DNA of 64,000 nt from Clytia hemisphaerica. Its lineage: Eukaryota; Cnidaria; Hydrozoa; Leptothecata; Clytiidae. This document shows positions 54,939 through 64,000 of the stretch, one piece after another (position 1 is the stretch's first letter; each line of letters begins with the position of its first letter). The position numbers were made by a program, and so were the translations under genes. The DNA lies in NCBI GenBank assembly GCA_902728285.1, contig CACVBU010000734.1, forward strand, positions 186,001 through 250,000. Reading direction: 5' to 3'. The notes under the pieces are model-generated. The model searched no databases. It saw nothing but the letters and a program-made list of their open reading frames with translations, and was not told the DNA's origin.

Positions 54939-55887
54939 TCACTCATCTGAGTCAATTTCGTTACCACTGTCCTCTTTCTCAAAACATTCAGTGTCTTCTT
55001 CAACTACCACTTCTTCATCAACATCAATAATTGGCTTAATCTCATCCACATCAATAAAGTGTTTGGGTAAGGGACAATCACCACAGTCACATGACTGATA
55101 GCAAAAGTCGCAGCAGTTGTGTTGTGGCGTGATCTCGGGAATTTTTTCAGAAGAGTCATAAAGTTTCAATAACATTTGTCGACGACATTTGTCTTCTAAC
55201 AAACAGTATTCCTTTATTGTTTCCGAAGAATTTCGAATAAAACTTTTTGGGTAGCGTAAAAGTAAGGCAACACTTTGCTTGCCATCCCGACCTGCTCTAC
55301 CAGATTCTTGAAAATAAGAATCCAGATCAGCAGGTGGACCAAAATGAATAACATGATGCAAATTTTTGCAATCAATACCCATACCAAAGGCTATTGTTGC
55401 CATTAAAATTCTAATGGTTCCATTAGGGTCTTGAAAGGATTCAACAATGTGTTGTTTGATTGGTTCCTCTGTGGTAGAATGGTACATTGCGTAGGGTCTT
55501 GTCTCGTACATTGGATATTCTTCCCGAAGTATATAGTCAAAAGAACCAAAGATATCAACAACATTATCACCATTTGAAAAAATAACCACTCGCTCACAAT
55601 CATATTTATGAATTCTCAGTTCTTCAATAAGGGGTTGGAAAATTTTATCAACATTTTTGTGATTAACTGTGTGTAGTGTGTATGTAATGTTTTGCTTTCC
55701 AGGACTGCGAATATATAGTTTTGGCTGATACATTTGTAAATTGGCAATTATAAAATCCCTTGTTCTTCTCATTGCAGTTGCCGTCATGGCGACAAAAGGG
55801 ATGGGTTTGGCAAGAAGAGAGCGGACTTCTGCAAGTTGAGAAAAAGATGCACGGAAAGCTGCTCGTCGTTTGTCACTTGATGTTCCC
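54939..55887 (-). pseudogene. RecQ-like SF2 helicase, C-terminal half on one exon
   Basis: On the minus strand, after acceptor TTTTCAG (55,888), a frame of about 315 codons begins Gly-Thr-Ser-Ser and contains helicase motif III (Ala-Met-Thr-Ala-Thr-Ala), motif IV/V region (Met-Ala-Thr-Ile-Ala-Phe-Gly-Met-Gly-Ile-Asp) and motif VI (Gln-Glu-Ser-Gly-Arg-Ala-Gly-Arg-Asp). A Cys-rich zinc segment (Cys-Cys-Asp-Phe-Cys) and an acidic tail follow. The ATPase half with Walker A and DEAH motifs should be on upstream exons, but the next 3 kb is a LINE and I found no such exon beyond it. So this is a 5'-truncated gene. The helicase part is open and well conserved. It converges on the DUF6589 gene. Confidence 0.78.
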
Positions 55888-55916
55888 CTGAAAATTGCAG
55901 AATAAAATAGATATGA

Positions 55917-56575
55917 TTAATAGATTATGACAATGTAAATGTTGGGAAAAATACCTGAGCTGAAGGAGTCATTTATGCTTATAGAGAAGCAGCTTGCAAA
56001 TAAGTGAGAGTATTTTTTAATTATTTTCGCTGGTATATCATTTTCCGCTTGAGACTTATTTGTCTTAAGGTTACTAATTATCTTCTCTACTTCGTCTTCG
56101 GTGGTGTTTCTAAACTTGAAGGAGTTTTCTTTGTTTGATACCTTTTCTTTTATTTTGAGTATACTAGGGTGGTTTCTAAAAAGCATTATTTCATTTTGAA
56201 GAATATTATCAGAAAGTTCACTGGTTCTGTTGGTGGTTCTTTGAGATCTAATTTTTCAGTGATATTTATGAAGAACTCATTAAACATTTTTCCAATTTCT
56301 TTATCATCTTTAATCAGTTCATCATTTTCGACTAAGGTTATTTTCTCACTTATTGGTCCTTTATTAGAGAAAAAAGGGCGCACAGTTTTCCAAAATCTTT
56401 TATTGTCAGTGACTTGCTTTTCATCCAGAGATCTTCGTTTAGTGTTTCTCAGGAGATATAAGCATCGGTTTCGCTGTTGGTTGTAATTATATTTGTTGGT
56501 GTTAGAGGGGTCTTTTCGTTTAATGTTATTAAGTCGAGATCGATGCATCATGGCCTTTCGTAGTGATTTTGTCAT
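55917..56575 (-). pseudogene. LINE ORF2 linker and reverse-transcriptase start, two frames
   Basis: 56,575-56,186 encodes a basic linker with Lys-Arg-Phe-Trp-Lys-Thr-Val. 56,186-55,917 continues in another frame with Asp-Ile-Pro-Ala-Lys-Ile and Gly-Ile-Phe-Pro, the entry to the reverse transcriptase. The catalytic part does not follow. Confidence 0.7.
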
Positions 56576-57037
56576 GAAAGGTTTATCATTACCTCTTAGT
56601 TATTTAGTTTTTATCGGTGCTTCAGCGTTTAGAAGATTTACTACACTTTTCATTTTATGTTCAAGTTGCGATTCGACTCTAGTACTTGGTGTTAAATGAT
56701 TTTGAAAAGATCTTCGTTAAGATTTTTGTAGCATCTATATTTAATGGCTTTAGGTGGACACTTTTCAAAAGTGGTTTTTTAAGACGCTTATTGTGATGTT
56801 GTGAAAGTCCGATAGGCTATTAGATACAGAGGAAGAGCCCTGAAACTTCTTTGGTAATTTGTTAGCATCAAGATCAATGCATTTAGGATTTCTGCGTTTT
56901 TTGAAGCACGTAGGTTTCATTATCAAGCTAGAAAGCGCCCTGCTAGCAAAGAAACTCAGGCATTTTTATGTTTGGTCGATTTCACAATTGAAATCCCCCA
57001 TAGTAAAAGTCGGTCATGATCTCCTATAGAATCAAGG

Positions 57038-57310
57038 CTATTTTGTAAAAAGCTCTAAATGTGAATTTATATTGTCTACATGCGGATTATAAGAGCAACC
57101 CAGTAGCCATTTTTGCTTCTTCAGATTGACCTCGATGAATATAGCTTCATAATTCTTGTCTTTTAATACGAGTTTAGAAGGAATGCCCTGACGTACGTAG
57201 AGTAGAAGACCTCCCTGTTTGTCCCTGTCCAAGCGATATGGACGTGAGTAGTTTTCAATAATGAAATGATTTTCAGGGAATGATTCGTCAATCTTAGTTT
57301 CAGATACCAA
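57038..57310 (-). pseudogene. LINE endonuclease fragment
   Basis: Begins Val-Ser-Glu-Thr-Lys-Ile-Asp, followed by Tyr-Arg-Leu-Asp-Arg and Gly-Gly-Leu-Leu-Leu-Tyr-Val, as in the APE endonuclease of CR1-type LINEs. It ends soon after Cys-Ser-Tyr-Asn-Pro. It is out of frame with the -1 extension of ORF1. Confidence 0.75.
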
Positions 57311-57614
57311 AAAAATGTCTACGTTATCTTTGATAACTAATTTGAGACCTTCAAATTTGTATCTTATCGAGTTGATATTAAGATGTCCTATGATGACATT
57401 TGCGACGTTATTAATACATTTTTCTTAGAGTCTTTTCTTCGAATTCATAAGACTTTTCCGTTGGTTTGTCAAGCAATACCTTTCACTGTCACCTTTTTCT
57501 TTGTTGTTGGATTCATCGTTGTCTGTACTGTATTTGTCGTTTTCATTGGTTTGCTGCTGATTTTTATGTTTGTGTTTTTTCTTGGTATTTCTTTAAGGTT
57601 CGTTGTGTAGGGTG

Positions 57615-58679
57615 TTAATGTTGGTTTTCTCTTCGACGAAACTTCCTGAGGCCGTAACCGTTTTTTGAGTTTCCCCGAACGCGATGTACCCATTCAGTAT
57701 CGTCTAGGTTCAGATTATTTGCTTTATCCAGCCATTCCTTTAGAACTGCTCTTTCAGTTCGAGTTAGGTCTTCCGTAATGCTTATTCCTTTATAGTCGCC
57801 ATTTCCTTTGAGGGCTGATAGGCTGTGAAGGAGGGACAACTTTTCTTTTTCTGAACCAAGGACAAGTTTTATTGGTCTCTTTTTGTTGGTTTCCTCGGTA
57901 CCGATTCTCGATACGTACTTTATAGTTGGAGGTGGAATTTTTACCGTCTTGATGAGGCTTTCAATATACCTTTTATCACAGTCGTTTTTATCTTCACCAG
58001 TCCATTCAGCAACTCCATGGATGACGACATTTCTTTGCTGCTGGTCATGGTCTTTTTTTTCTTTTATCTCTTCGTAGCGAGCCTCTTTTATAATGGACTT
58101 TAAACCGCTTGTTGTTACTTGAGACGTAATTTTAGTTGCGTCAGCGTAGGACGTGTTGGCTTTGGTTACTTGATCCTCAACCTTGGTCAAGGATGACTGG
58201 ATTTCTTCTAGAATTGAAGATTTAATTATCTCCCCAAAAGTTTTAAATTGCTCTTGAATCTTCTTGTCAAGAGCTTTGACGGTGTGTTCTTCGACTTTGT
58301 TTGTTCTTTGTGTGTTATATTTAACTTTCCAATGATTTAACTCTTTATCTTTCTGTTCAATAGATTTCTTCAGTTCTTCTTCTTTTCCCTGACATAGTAA
58401 GACTATATCTTTGGATACTTCCACACCGTTGAAACAGATGAAAGTAGACTTTGCTGTGGAGCGAGTTGTTTTATTTCTCTGGCTATTTAGATGAGCTTGC
58501 ACTTGGTACGCAGGGAGTTGCGAGCACTTGAAGTGCACATGGCGAGAGCATTTTACGACGGAGCATTGTAGAGTATTGGTTTCTTCGGTGATGAGACAGT
58601 TTGTCGGTGAACAGCTTGGTACGGTGACTGATTCTGATAAATCGATCGAGGAGATGTCACTCGGCGTGTCCTCTTCCAT
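57615..58679 (-). CDS. LINE ORF1 protein, second copy
   Basis: 354 codons from ATG 58,679 (minus). Same design as the ORF1 at 19,868: Cys-rich PHD-like N-terminus (about 19-85), Lys/Glu coiled coil, RRM (Asn-Val-Val-Ile-His-Gly-Val; Val-Ser-Arg-Ile-Gly) and a C-terminal Arg-Val-Arg-Gly segment. The frame is intact although the rest of the element is decayed. The A AAA AAC heptamer at 57,660-57,666 is in the same phase as in the first LINE, and the -1 frame stays open down to 57,469. Confidence 0.85.
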   Translation of the reverse strand: MEEDTPSDISSIDLSESVTVPSCSPTNCLITEETNTLQCSVVKCSRHVHFKCSQLPAYQVQAHLNSQRNKTTRSTAKSTFICFNGVEVSKDIVLLCQGKEEELKKSIEQKDKELNHWKVKYNTQRTNKVEEHTVKALDKKIQEQFKTFGEIIKSSILEEIQSSLTKVEDQVTKANTSYADATKITSQVTTSGLKSIIKEARYEEIKEKKDHDQQQRNVVIHGVAEWTGEDKNDCDKRYIESLIKTVKIPPPTIKYVSRIGTEETNKKRPIKLVLGSEKEKLSLLHSLSALKGNGDYKGISITEDLTRTERAVLKEWLDKANNLNLDDTEWVHRVRGNSKNGYGLRKFRRRENQH

Positions 58680-59186
58680 TTTGGTTATTTTGAGGTTGAT
58701 GATGTGATTGAGTTGGTTTTGGTGAGCTTATTTTAGTAAAAAATACTGAGATTTCATAGATTTTTGAGAATTTTTGTAGATTTTGTTGTATTTTTACTAA
58801 AGCTCTTCCAAAAAAGTATTTGACGTCTGATCTCCTTGACGTCATATAATGAAGATATTACTTACCATTGTCCAATACTTTTAAGTAAACATCTTTGCAG
58901 GACATACCTAAGTATATTTATTTTTAAGCAGTGTATTGATTTTTCATGATTTGCTATATTTTTCAAAATAGCACAAGAAAAGAAAAATATCTAAAACTTT
59001 GTAGGAATTTTGCTACTGCTTCTCAGAAAAAGTATTTATAACCTTTTTAAGGGAAGAAATTTTCAAAACCAAATATAAGTCACAAGCAAAGGAAATTGAT
59101 TTTTCTTTCTAACTTTTCAGACACGCTCTATCACAAATGACTCTGGCCTTCATGGCGATTTTCCAAGTATAATGGATACTAATACT

Positions 59187-60512
59187 GTAAGTTAGATTTC
59201 AATTTTCTATTTGTTCTTTATACCTTTAGGGAGGTCCTATAAATTAGTTAGTATCGGTCTGGTTGAGCTTTTTTTGATCTGTTTGTTTTAAGTCTAATGA
59301 ATTCTAGCCCTACTGAAAGATTTTCTTAATAATATGTCTAAACGTCTAAAGCTCTCCTTGTCTCTTTCTAAAGCAATTGAACTTACAGTTGGCCTATTTA
59401 TTGAAGGGTTTTAAAGTTCATTGCTTTGTGTTCATCTGGTATAATGGGATAATTAAGACCTCCCAGTCACTATTAAGTTTGCACAAATTTTTCTGAAATT
59501 AAGAAAATCAAGGAACTATAATAAAAATAGAAGGAAAGACAGTTCTCTTGCTGTCCACATATATAGGGCAGATGTATCTGTGATATTTCAGCAGGTGGTT
59601 GTATTCCTTCAAAAATTTTTGACACGCACCAGCTGTAAAAGTCATGTGTTAAAAGCGCGCCTATTCACAAATCATTTAAAGAACAGCGTTGTTTTGATTG
59701 ATAGCTTATAGATATTTTATTAATTATCGTAATCTGGTAACTATATGGTAATCTTAGTCAAAATTGAATTTTTTTTATAAAATCACTACAAGTGCGAGAG
59801 AAAAAAACTTCTACGAGAAAACATGTGAAGATCCAAAACAAATATGACAGACCTTCTTGAGAAAGAGGAGAATTCGAATGTAAAAAACCTTAAGAAAAAA
59901 ATATTTCCCTTCATGACTTAAAGAAAAATTCTTTTCCAATAACATATCAATCAGGGTTTTCATTTTAAGTCCTCTAAAAAAGATATAGGCATTCTCCCAT
60001 TACCACTGAATCAAAGTCTTTGGGAGATTTGACTCGACTCCATCTTGAATCCATGCCTTCAAAAATGTTTTTATTTGAAACAAATTGCTAAAAATATTAG
60101 CCAATGGGATGGCTAAATGTCTGCAAAAAGAATTTAAAGAGAGATGAATCAATTTGAAATTTTATTAATGAATTGTCGGGAAAATCCTTGTTGAAATAAT
60201 TTTTTGTTGGTTGCAAACTTGGGGCACAAATAAGTCAGGGGAGGAAACACAGATTGCATCAAAGAAAAACGCCGCAAGCAAGTGAGTTGTTTTTCCTTCC
60301 CTTTTTATTATAGCTCCTTGACACAATCTTGCTAAATTTTGCAATTTGTGCATGAAAATTCCATCATCTGGGAAATAATCCAATTTCATACATTCACATA
60401 ATTTTTTCAAAAATTCATGCATTTGCACCTCATAAAAAGGTCATTTCACGCAATCACGGTAGCTTTTTAACTACCAATAAATTAAATTATCCCTGTATTT
60501 TATTTACTCCAG
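59187..60512. other. Intron of gene B
   Basis: No other gene is supported. A minus-strand frame at 60,165-60,428 has no recognisable domain. Confidence 0.45.
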
Positions 60513-61313
60513 GAGATGGATTCTGTCAAGGATGATGATGAAAATGATAGGAACTTTCTTCCCTCGCCTTTATCAGAATCATCTGATGGATCATCTGATG
60601 GCACTAACGATGAAGAAGCAAAACCCAAAGATGTTGCTTCGAAAAAGAAGAAGAATACTGTAGATCCTGAATCAAGAAGTAAGTTCAATTGTTAAGACCT
60701 GTCCTTAAACTTGTTCGCTGCCACTAAGTCCTAAAATTTTACGACTACAACTCAGAAAGAAATGGCTTATTGATTTAATGGAAAACATCTGTCTTGACTA
60801 AAGTTCATAGTGTGAACCCCCCCTCTTTCTAAGGGAAGAAATAGAGCGCTTATTCTCAACATTGCAAAAAGAGTTTTGAACAAAGTGTCAAATTAAGAAT
60901 AAATAAAAGAACTCTGGATAAACAACTCAGATATTTTATGTTCTACTATGTCCGCGTTAATGACATTACCTTGTTCGTTAAGGTACAACAACTCAAATCC
61001 CAAAATGGAATTATAAGTTTTCCTAGGAGAGCTTAAAAATATGTCAATGTTTCAAGTTGAGTTATTAGATGTGAAAAACATGCTTTCTATAAGAAACTCT
61101 ATGATGACACCAGAAGTTTTTATACTTAAGCCTTGTTAAAACCACCATTCCACTACATGCCACCAAAACTATTTTATCCCATTATAAAGTGAAGATCTCA
61201 AAATTTATCATATTTAAACCTTGACATGCAATGACTGAATGGCTTAGGGATATTTCAATCTAAAATGAGGGTACTGTTTTCCTACACGTGAAAATTTCCA
61301 TAAATGCTATTCT

Positions 61314-61832
61314 CACCAATAGCTGAGAAATATTCAACAAAACTTTTGGTTTGGATTTGGTTTGGGGTAAGGATTATCACCGTGGGTGTTACCTAATTTT
61401 GATTTTCATAGTTATCGAGAGTTATTAGCCATAATTTGGCAAATGACGTCATTTTTCATGACATCACACTTAAAATTATGCCTTGAAAACCGTACATCTC
61501 TTGATTTATTTATTGAATTTACATTTACATTTATATTTGACGTCGCCGTAATGACGTTTTATGACGTAGCAAATCTTAAAACTCGTATCTATCGAGATCT
61601 AGTAATCATAATTTACTCAAATTTGGTTCAAAAACGTAGATTGATTACGTGCGTCTGTTTCTATCAAAATTTTGCAAAAAAATTAAGTGTGATGTCATGT
61701 AAAATTTGCCAAATCATGGCTAATGGTTCTCGAAAACTATGAAATGAATTAGGTAACACCCAAGGTGATGATCTTTATCATATTTTTAGTGTTCTTTCAA
61801 ACCAAAAGTTTTGTTGAATATCTCTATTGGTG
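61314..61832. mobile_element. 519-bp long-arm inverted-repeat MITE in an intron of gene B
   Basis: The left end CACCAATAGCTGAGAAATATT pairs with the right end AATATCTCTATTGGTG. The arms stay similar for about 170 bp each (ACAAAACTTTTGGTTT, GGGTGTTACCTAATT, TTTGGCAAAT). The open frame at 61,386-61,742 is a by-product of this palindrome. Confidence 0.75.
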
Positions 61833-64000
61833 TGCAAAATTCATGAAAAATTCGATCAATAGTACCTTGCTTTTCACCGTTTTATAAGAAGCTTATCAAA
61901 ATTCTATTATAAATCTTTGGTCAAATAAAGAAGGGGTAAAGTAGCTTTACGAGAAGATCTAAGTGAAATGTACTAAATTTCATTAATGAATCTTCACAAT
62001 AACACTTGATGAATTGAAATAAAAGGCTGTTTTAACCATTGAAAGGGACAAATGAACTCAAAAATCCTCTAACCAGTATATTTAAATGTGTTATCTAAGA
62101 CTGGAAAAAATTCAGTTTACCAGGACCAGTGGGCAAAAACAATTTTTGAAAATGGGGGGTCTTTAATAAGGAAATTAGGGAAACACTTTTTCATCTCCCC
62201 GTACCTGAATAATAGGGAAATTAATGCTCAGCTTTGGTTAACCAATTACTTGGTATTTTGCTCATCAAAATAGCCCTTCAAAGTTAATGTTCTTTGTCCA
62301 TTCTTAACCACCGTTTTTGGTGTGCTGTACAGATCTGCACAGAATGTCATTTTTTAAAACAGACTTGTACTAGAGAGGAGAGCATTTGATGTCTTTATCT
62401 TTTTCAATTCTTTCTTGTACTCAATACTTTGATTTGTTTTTAGATGAACTGCCTGAATCTTCATCCAGCTGCCCACCCAAAATGAAATCTACAACTAGAA
62501 ATAAGATAAAACCAAACCAGGAAGAAGTATTCTCATTTGCAGATGATAAAGAGAATGAGCCAGAAAGTAAGTTTTAAAAATTATTCATATTGAAACTATA
62601 CATGCATTCTCCAGTCTCTAATAGAGCCTACTGTGGCTGAACTTTGCTCTTTAAAGTTCAGATGGCAGCAAGAGAAAACTAGCACCCTTCGACACTCGAT
62701 TTCAAAACTTTCGTAACCCAGTTTTGAAAGAAATTGATTACATCATAAATCAACTGGTAAAGCAACTGAAATCCACTAACCTCTTGTTAAGGTTGGTCAG
62801 GGAAACTTATCACGTTACCCAGTCTATCAAAAAAGCATAGGTGGCTTCCTGGCTAATATACGGGGGTTACGAGTAACCTGGCGGTTGTAAATATTTTTAA
62901 AAACTAATTGCTGGTGGCTAGTTTTCAACTTTCTAAAACAATCAACTTTCTGTTGCTGAGTCAAGTCATAGGAGGCGTTGTAGTCCTTTTACTCAACTAA
63001 AATGACTACAAGAAGCTAGTGTTAATGAACCCAAAACCTAACCAAGTTCTTGTCTGGAGATCCATACTCTCTTCACAAAAATATCATTTACATAAAATAA
63101 AATTACCATTAACTTTTAAAAACAATTTAAGACTTGTGCTACTACTTGAAACAATAGTTCTGTTTTACGTCATCACTTTTGTTTATCAAATCATACAATA
63201 AAAAATTAACCAATCAGAGACCGCGGATAAAATTGGCATCTTTAATAATCCCTGGCAACTATGTTATTTACTATCTTCTTGTTTATTTCTTATGCATAAC
63301 AGAGGCAGGGGACATGTTTCTTAAATAAACAATTTCTTGCCTCGGGCGATTTGTACACAAATCTCTTTTCTTTTATAGTTGTAATTCCAAGGACACAGAA
63401 GACTAACAAGGGCGAACGCATATATGATAAGTAACATTATTGTTTGTTTTGTAATAAGCCTGACTTAAAAATCGCCAGGCATATACAGCTCAAACATAGT
63501 GACGAAGAAATGGTAAAAAGTCTACCAAAAGAAGGACCAGAAAGAAGACGACAACTAGACTTGATGCGGTTCAAAGGTGATTACACCAGAAACTTGGTTG
63601 TTCTCAAAGAGGGTGGTGAACTTATTCTCTGGAGAAGGCCACAGCCTGAGGACGTTGTTCGTATAACTGATTATGTCCCTTGTCAATTTTGTTTTGCTTT
63701 TATAACAACTTCTGAAATGTGGAGGCATCATAAAACATGTCAATTTGCAGATGGGAAAACAGGAAGTGTCGAAGCTTCAAAACTACTGCTATTTTCTCAT
63801 CAAACCAACCTTGAATATCCTGAGCTGCACGCATTGATAATTGAGAAAATGAACAATGATGAACTTAAGAAAATCGTATCCCATGATCAGCTGATCCAGA
63901 TGTATGGATCATTTAACCTAGAAAATGGCGGATTGAAGAAAGGTTCAACTATTTCGGAATGCGTGTGATGGCTAGACTTTTGAGAGAAATCAGACAAATC

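Larger units (their letters stand above)
55917..58848 (-). mobile_element. Second CR1-like LINE, missing most of its reverse transcriptase
   Basis: Minus strand: ORF1 58,679-57,615, endonuclease fragment 57,310-57,038, linker and reverse-transcriptase start 56,575-55,917, then an abrupt end next to the helicase exon acceptor at 55,888. The catalytic reverse transcriptase motifs and a 3' tail are absent. LINEs usually lose their 5' end, so loss of the 3' end points to a later deletion. Confidence 0.8.
59121..64000 (+). pseudogene. Spliced zinc-finger gene B of the Crypton-like family, with a stop and a frameshift, running off the window
   Basis: Exons 59,121-59,186, 60,513-60,678, 62,444-62,566 and 63,379 onwards have GT-AG sites and matching phases (0, 1, 1). 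The first three give an acidic, Ser-rich N-terminus with Lys-rich patches, like gene A. The fourth encodes two zinc-finger units: Cys-Leu-Phe-Cys...His-Ile-Gln-Leu-Lys-His near 63,450, and Cys-Gln-Phe-Cys...His-His-Lys-Thr-Cys near 63,680. TAA 63,432-63,434 falls three codons before the first finger Cys. A one-base shift near 63,955 moves the frame into Met-Ala-Arg-Leu-Leu-Arg-Glu, which is typical of the family. The recombinase core should lie beyond the window. The first exon in view has no upstream exon that I can identify; ATG 59,171 is a possible start. Confidence 0.68.

Noticed and set aside
57383-58077. Plus-strand ORFs opposite the LINE ORF1
   Set aside because: Antisense shadows of a well-supported LINE ORF1 on the minus strand.
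61386-61742. 118-codon plus-strand ORF
   Set aside because: It lies within the arms of a long inverted-repeat MITE and shows no domain; it is a by-product of the palindrome.
9692-63434. A ciliate-like code in which TAA/TAG would mean Gln
   Set aside because: The LINE ORF2 (over 900 codons) and the copia frames contain many CAA/CAG codons and no other internal TAA/TAG, and genes end at TAA where their families end. A few isolated stops fit mutation better than recoding.

Overview
This window looks like animal (metazoan) nuclear DNA. It is AT-rich, its genes are split by GT-AG introns, and it carries a copia-type LTR retrotransposon, CR1-like LINEs with a PHD-like ORF1, Polinton-type polymerase fragments, MITEs and several satellite arrays. 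The repeat repertoire suggests an invertebrate such as a cnidarian or mollusc, but I cannot name the species.

Layout. 1-2,050 and 15,361-26,335 hold copies of a multicopy module: short first exons ending in a Cys-Thr-Cys motif, all with phase-2 donors; RING-finger second exons; fragments of Polinton-type protein-primed DNA polymerase B; and a ~420-bp repeat. Part of the module is tandemly duplicated with a ~2.1-kb offset. A nearly complete CR1-like LINE (ORF1 19,868-20,920; ORF2 to 23,859) sits in an intron of one copy. 5,226-6,804 is a decayed multi-exon gene. 7,667-12,154 is a young copia element with almost identical LTRs and one internal stop. 12,558-14,305 holds two MITEs. 26,500-37,100 is nearly gene-free and rich in arrays: a 100-bp repeat, a 207-bp inverted array and a 170-bp satellite carrying a MITE.

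38,165-46,400 and 59,121-64,000 are two paralogous spliced genes for zinc-finger proteins. The first shows a Crypton-like tyrosine-recombinase core. Exon phases join well through the core exons, yet each gene carries an in-frame stop. Between them lie a DUF6589-type gene (49,966-52,849, +) and, convergent to it, the C-terminal half of a RecQ-like helicase (54,939-55,887, -). A second LINE, lacking most of its reverse transcriptase, lies upstream of that helicase exon. The DUF6589/helicase pair may be the remains of a helicase-bearing DNA transposon. A 177-bp satellite lies at 47,795-48,985.

Most coding sequence here belongs to mobile elements or to genes derived from them. The main candidates for novelty are the RING family tied to Polinton fragments, a correctly phased -1 frameshift heptamer present at the same place in two LINEs, and the DUF6589/helicase pair flanked by tyrosine-recombinase genes.
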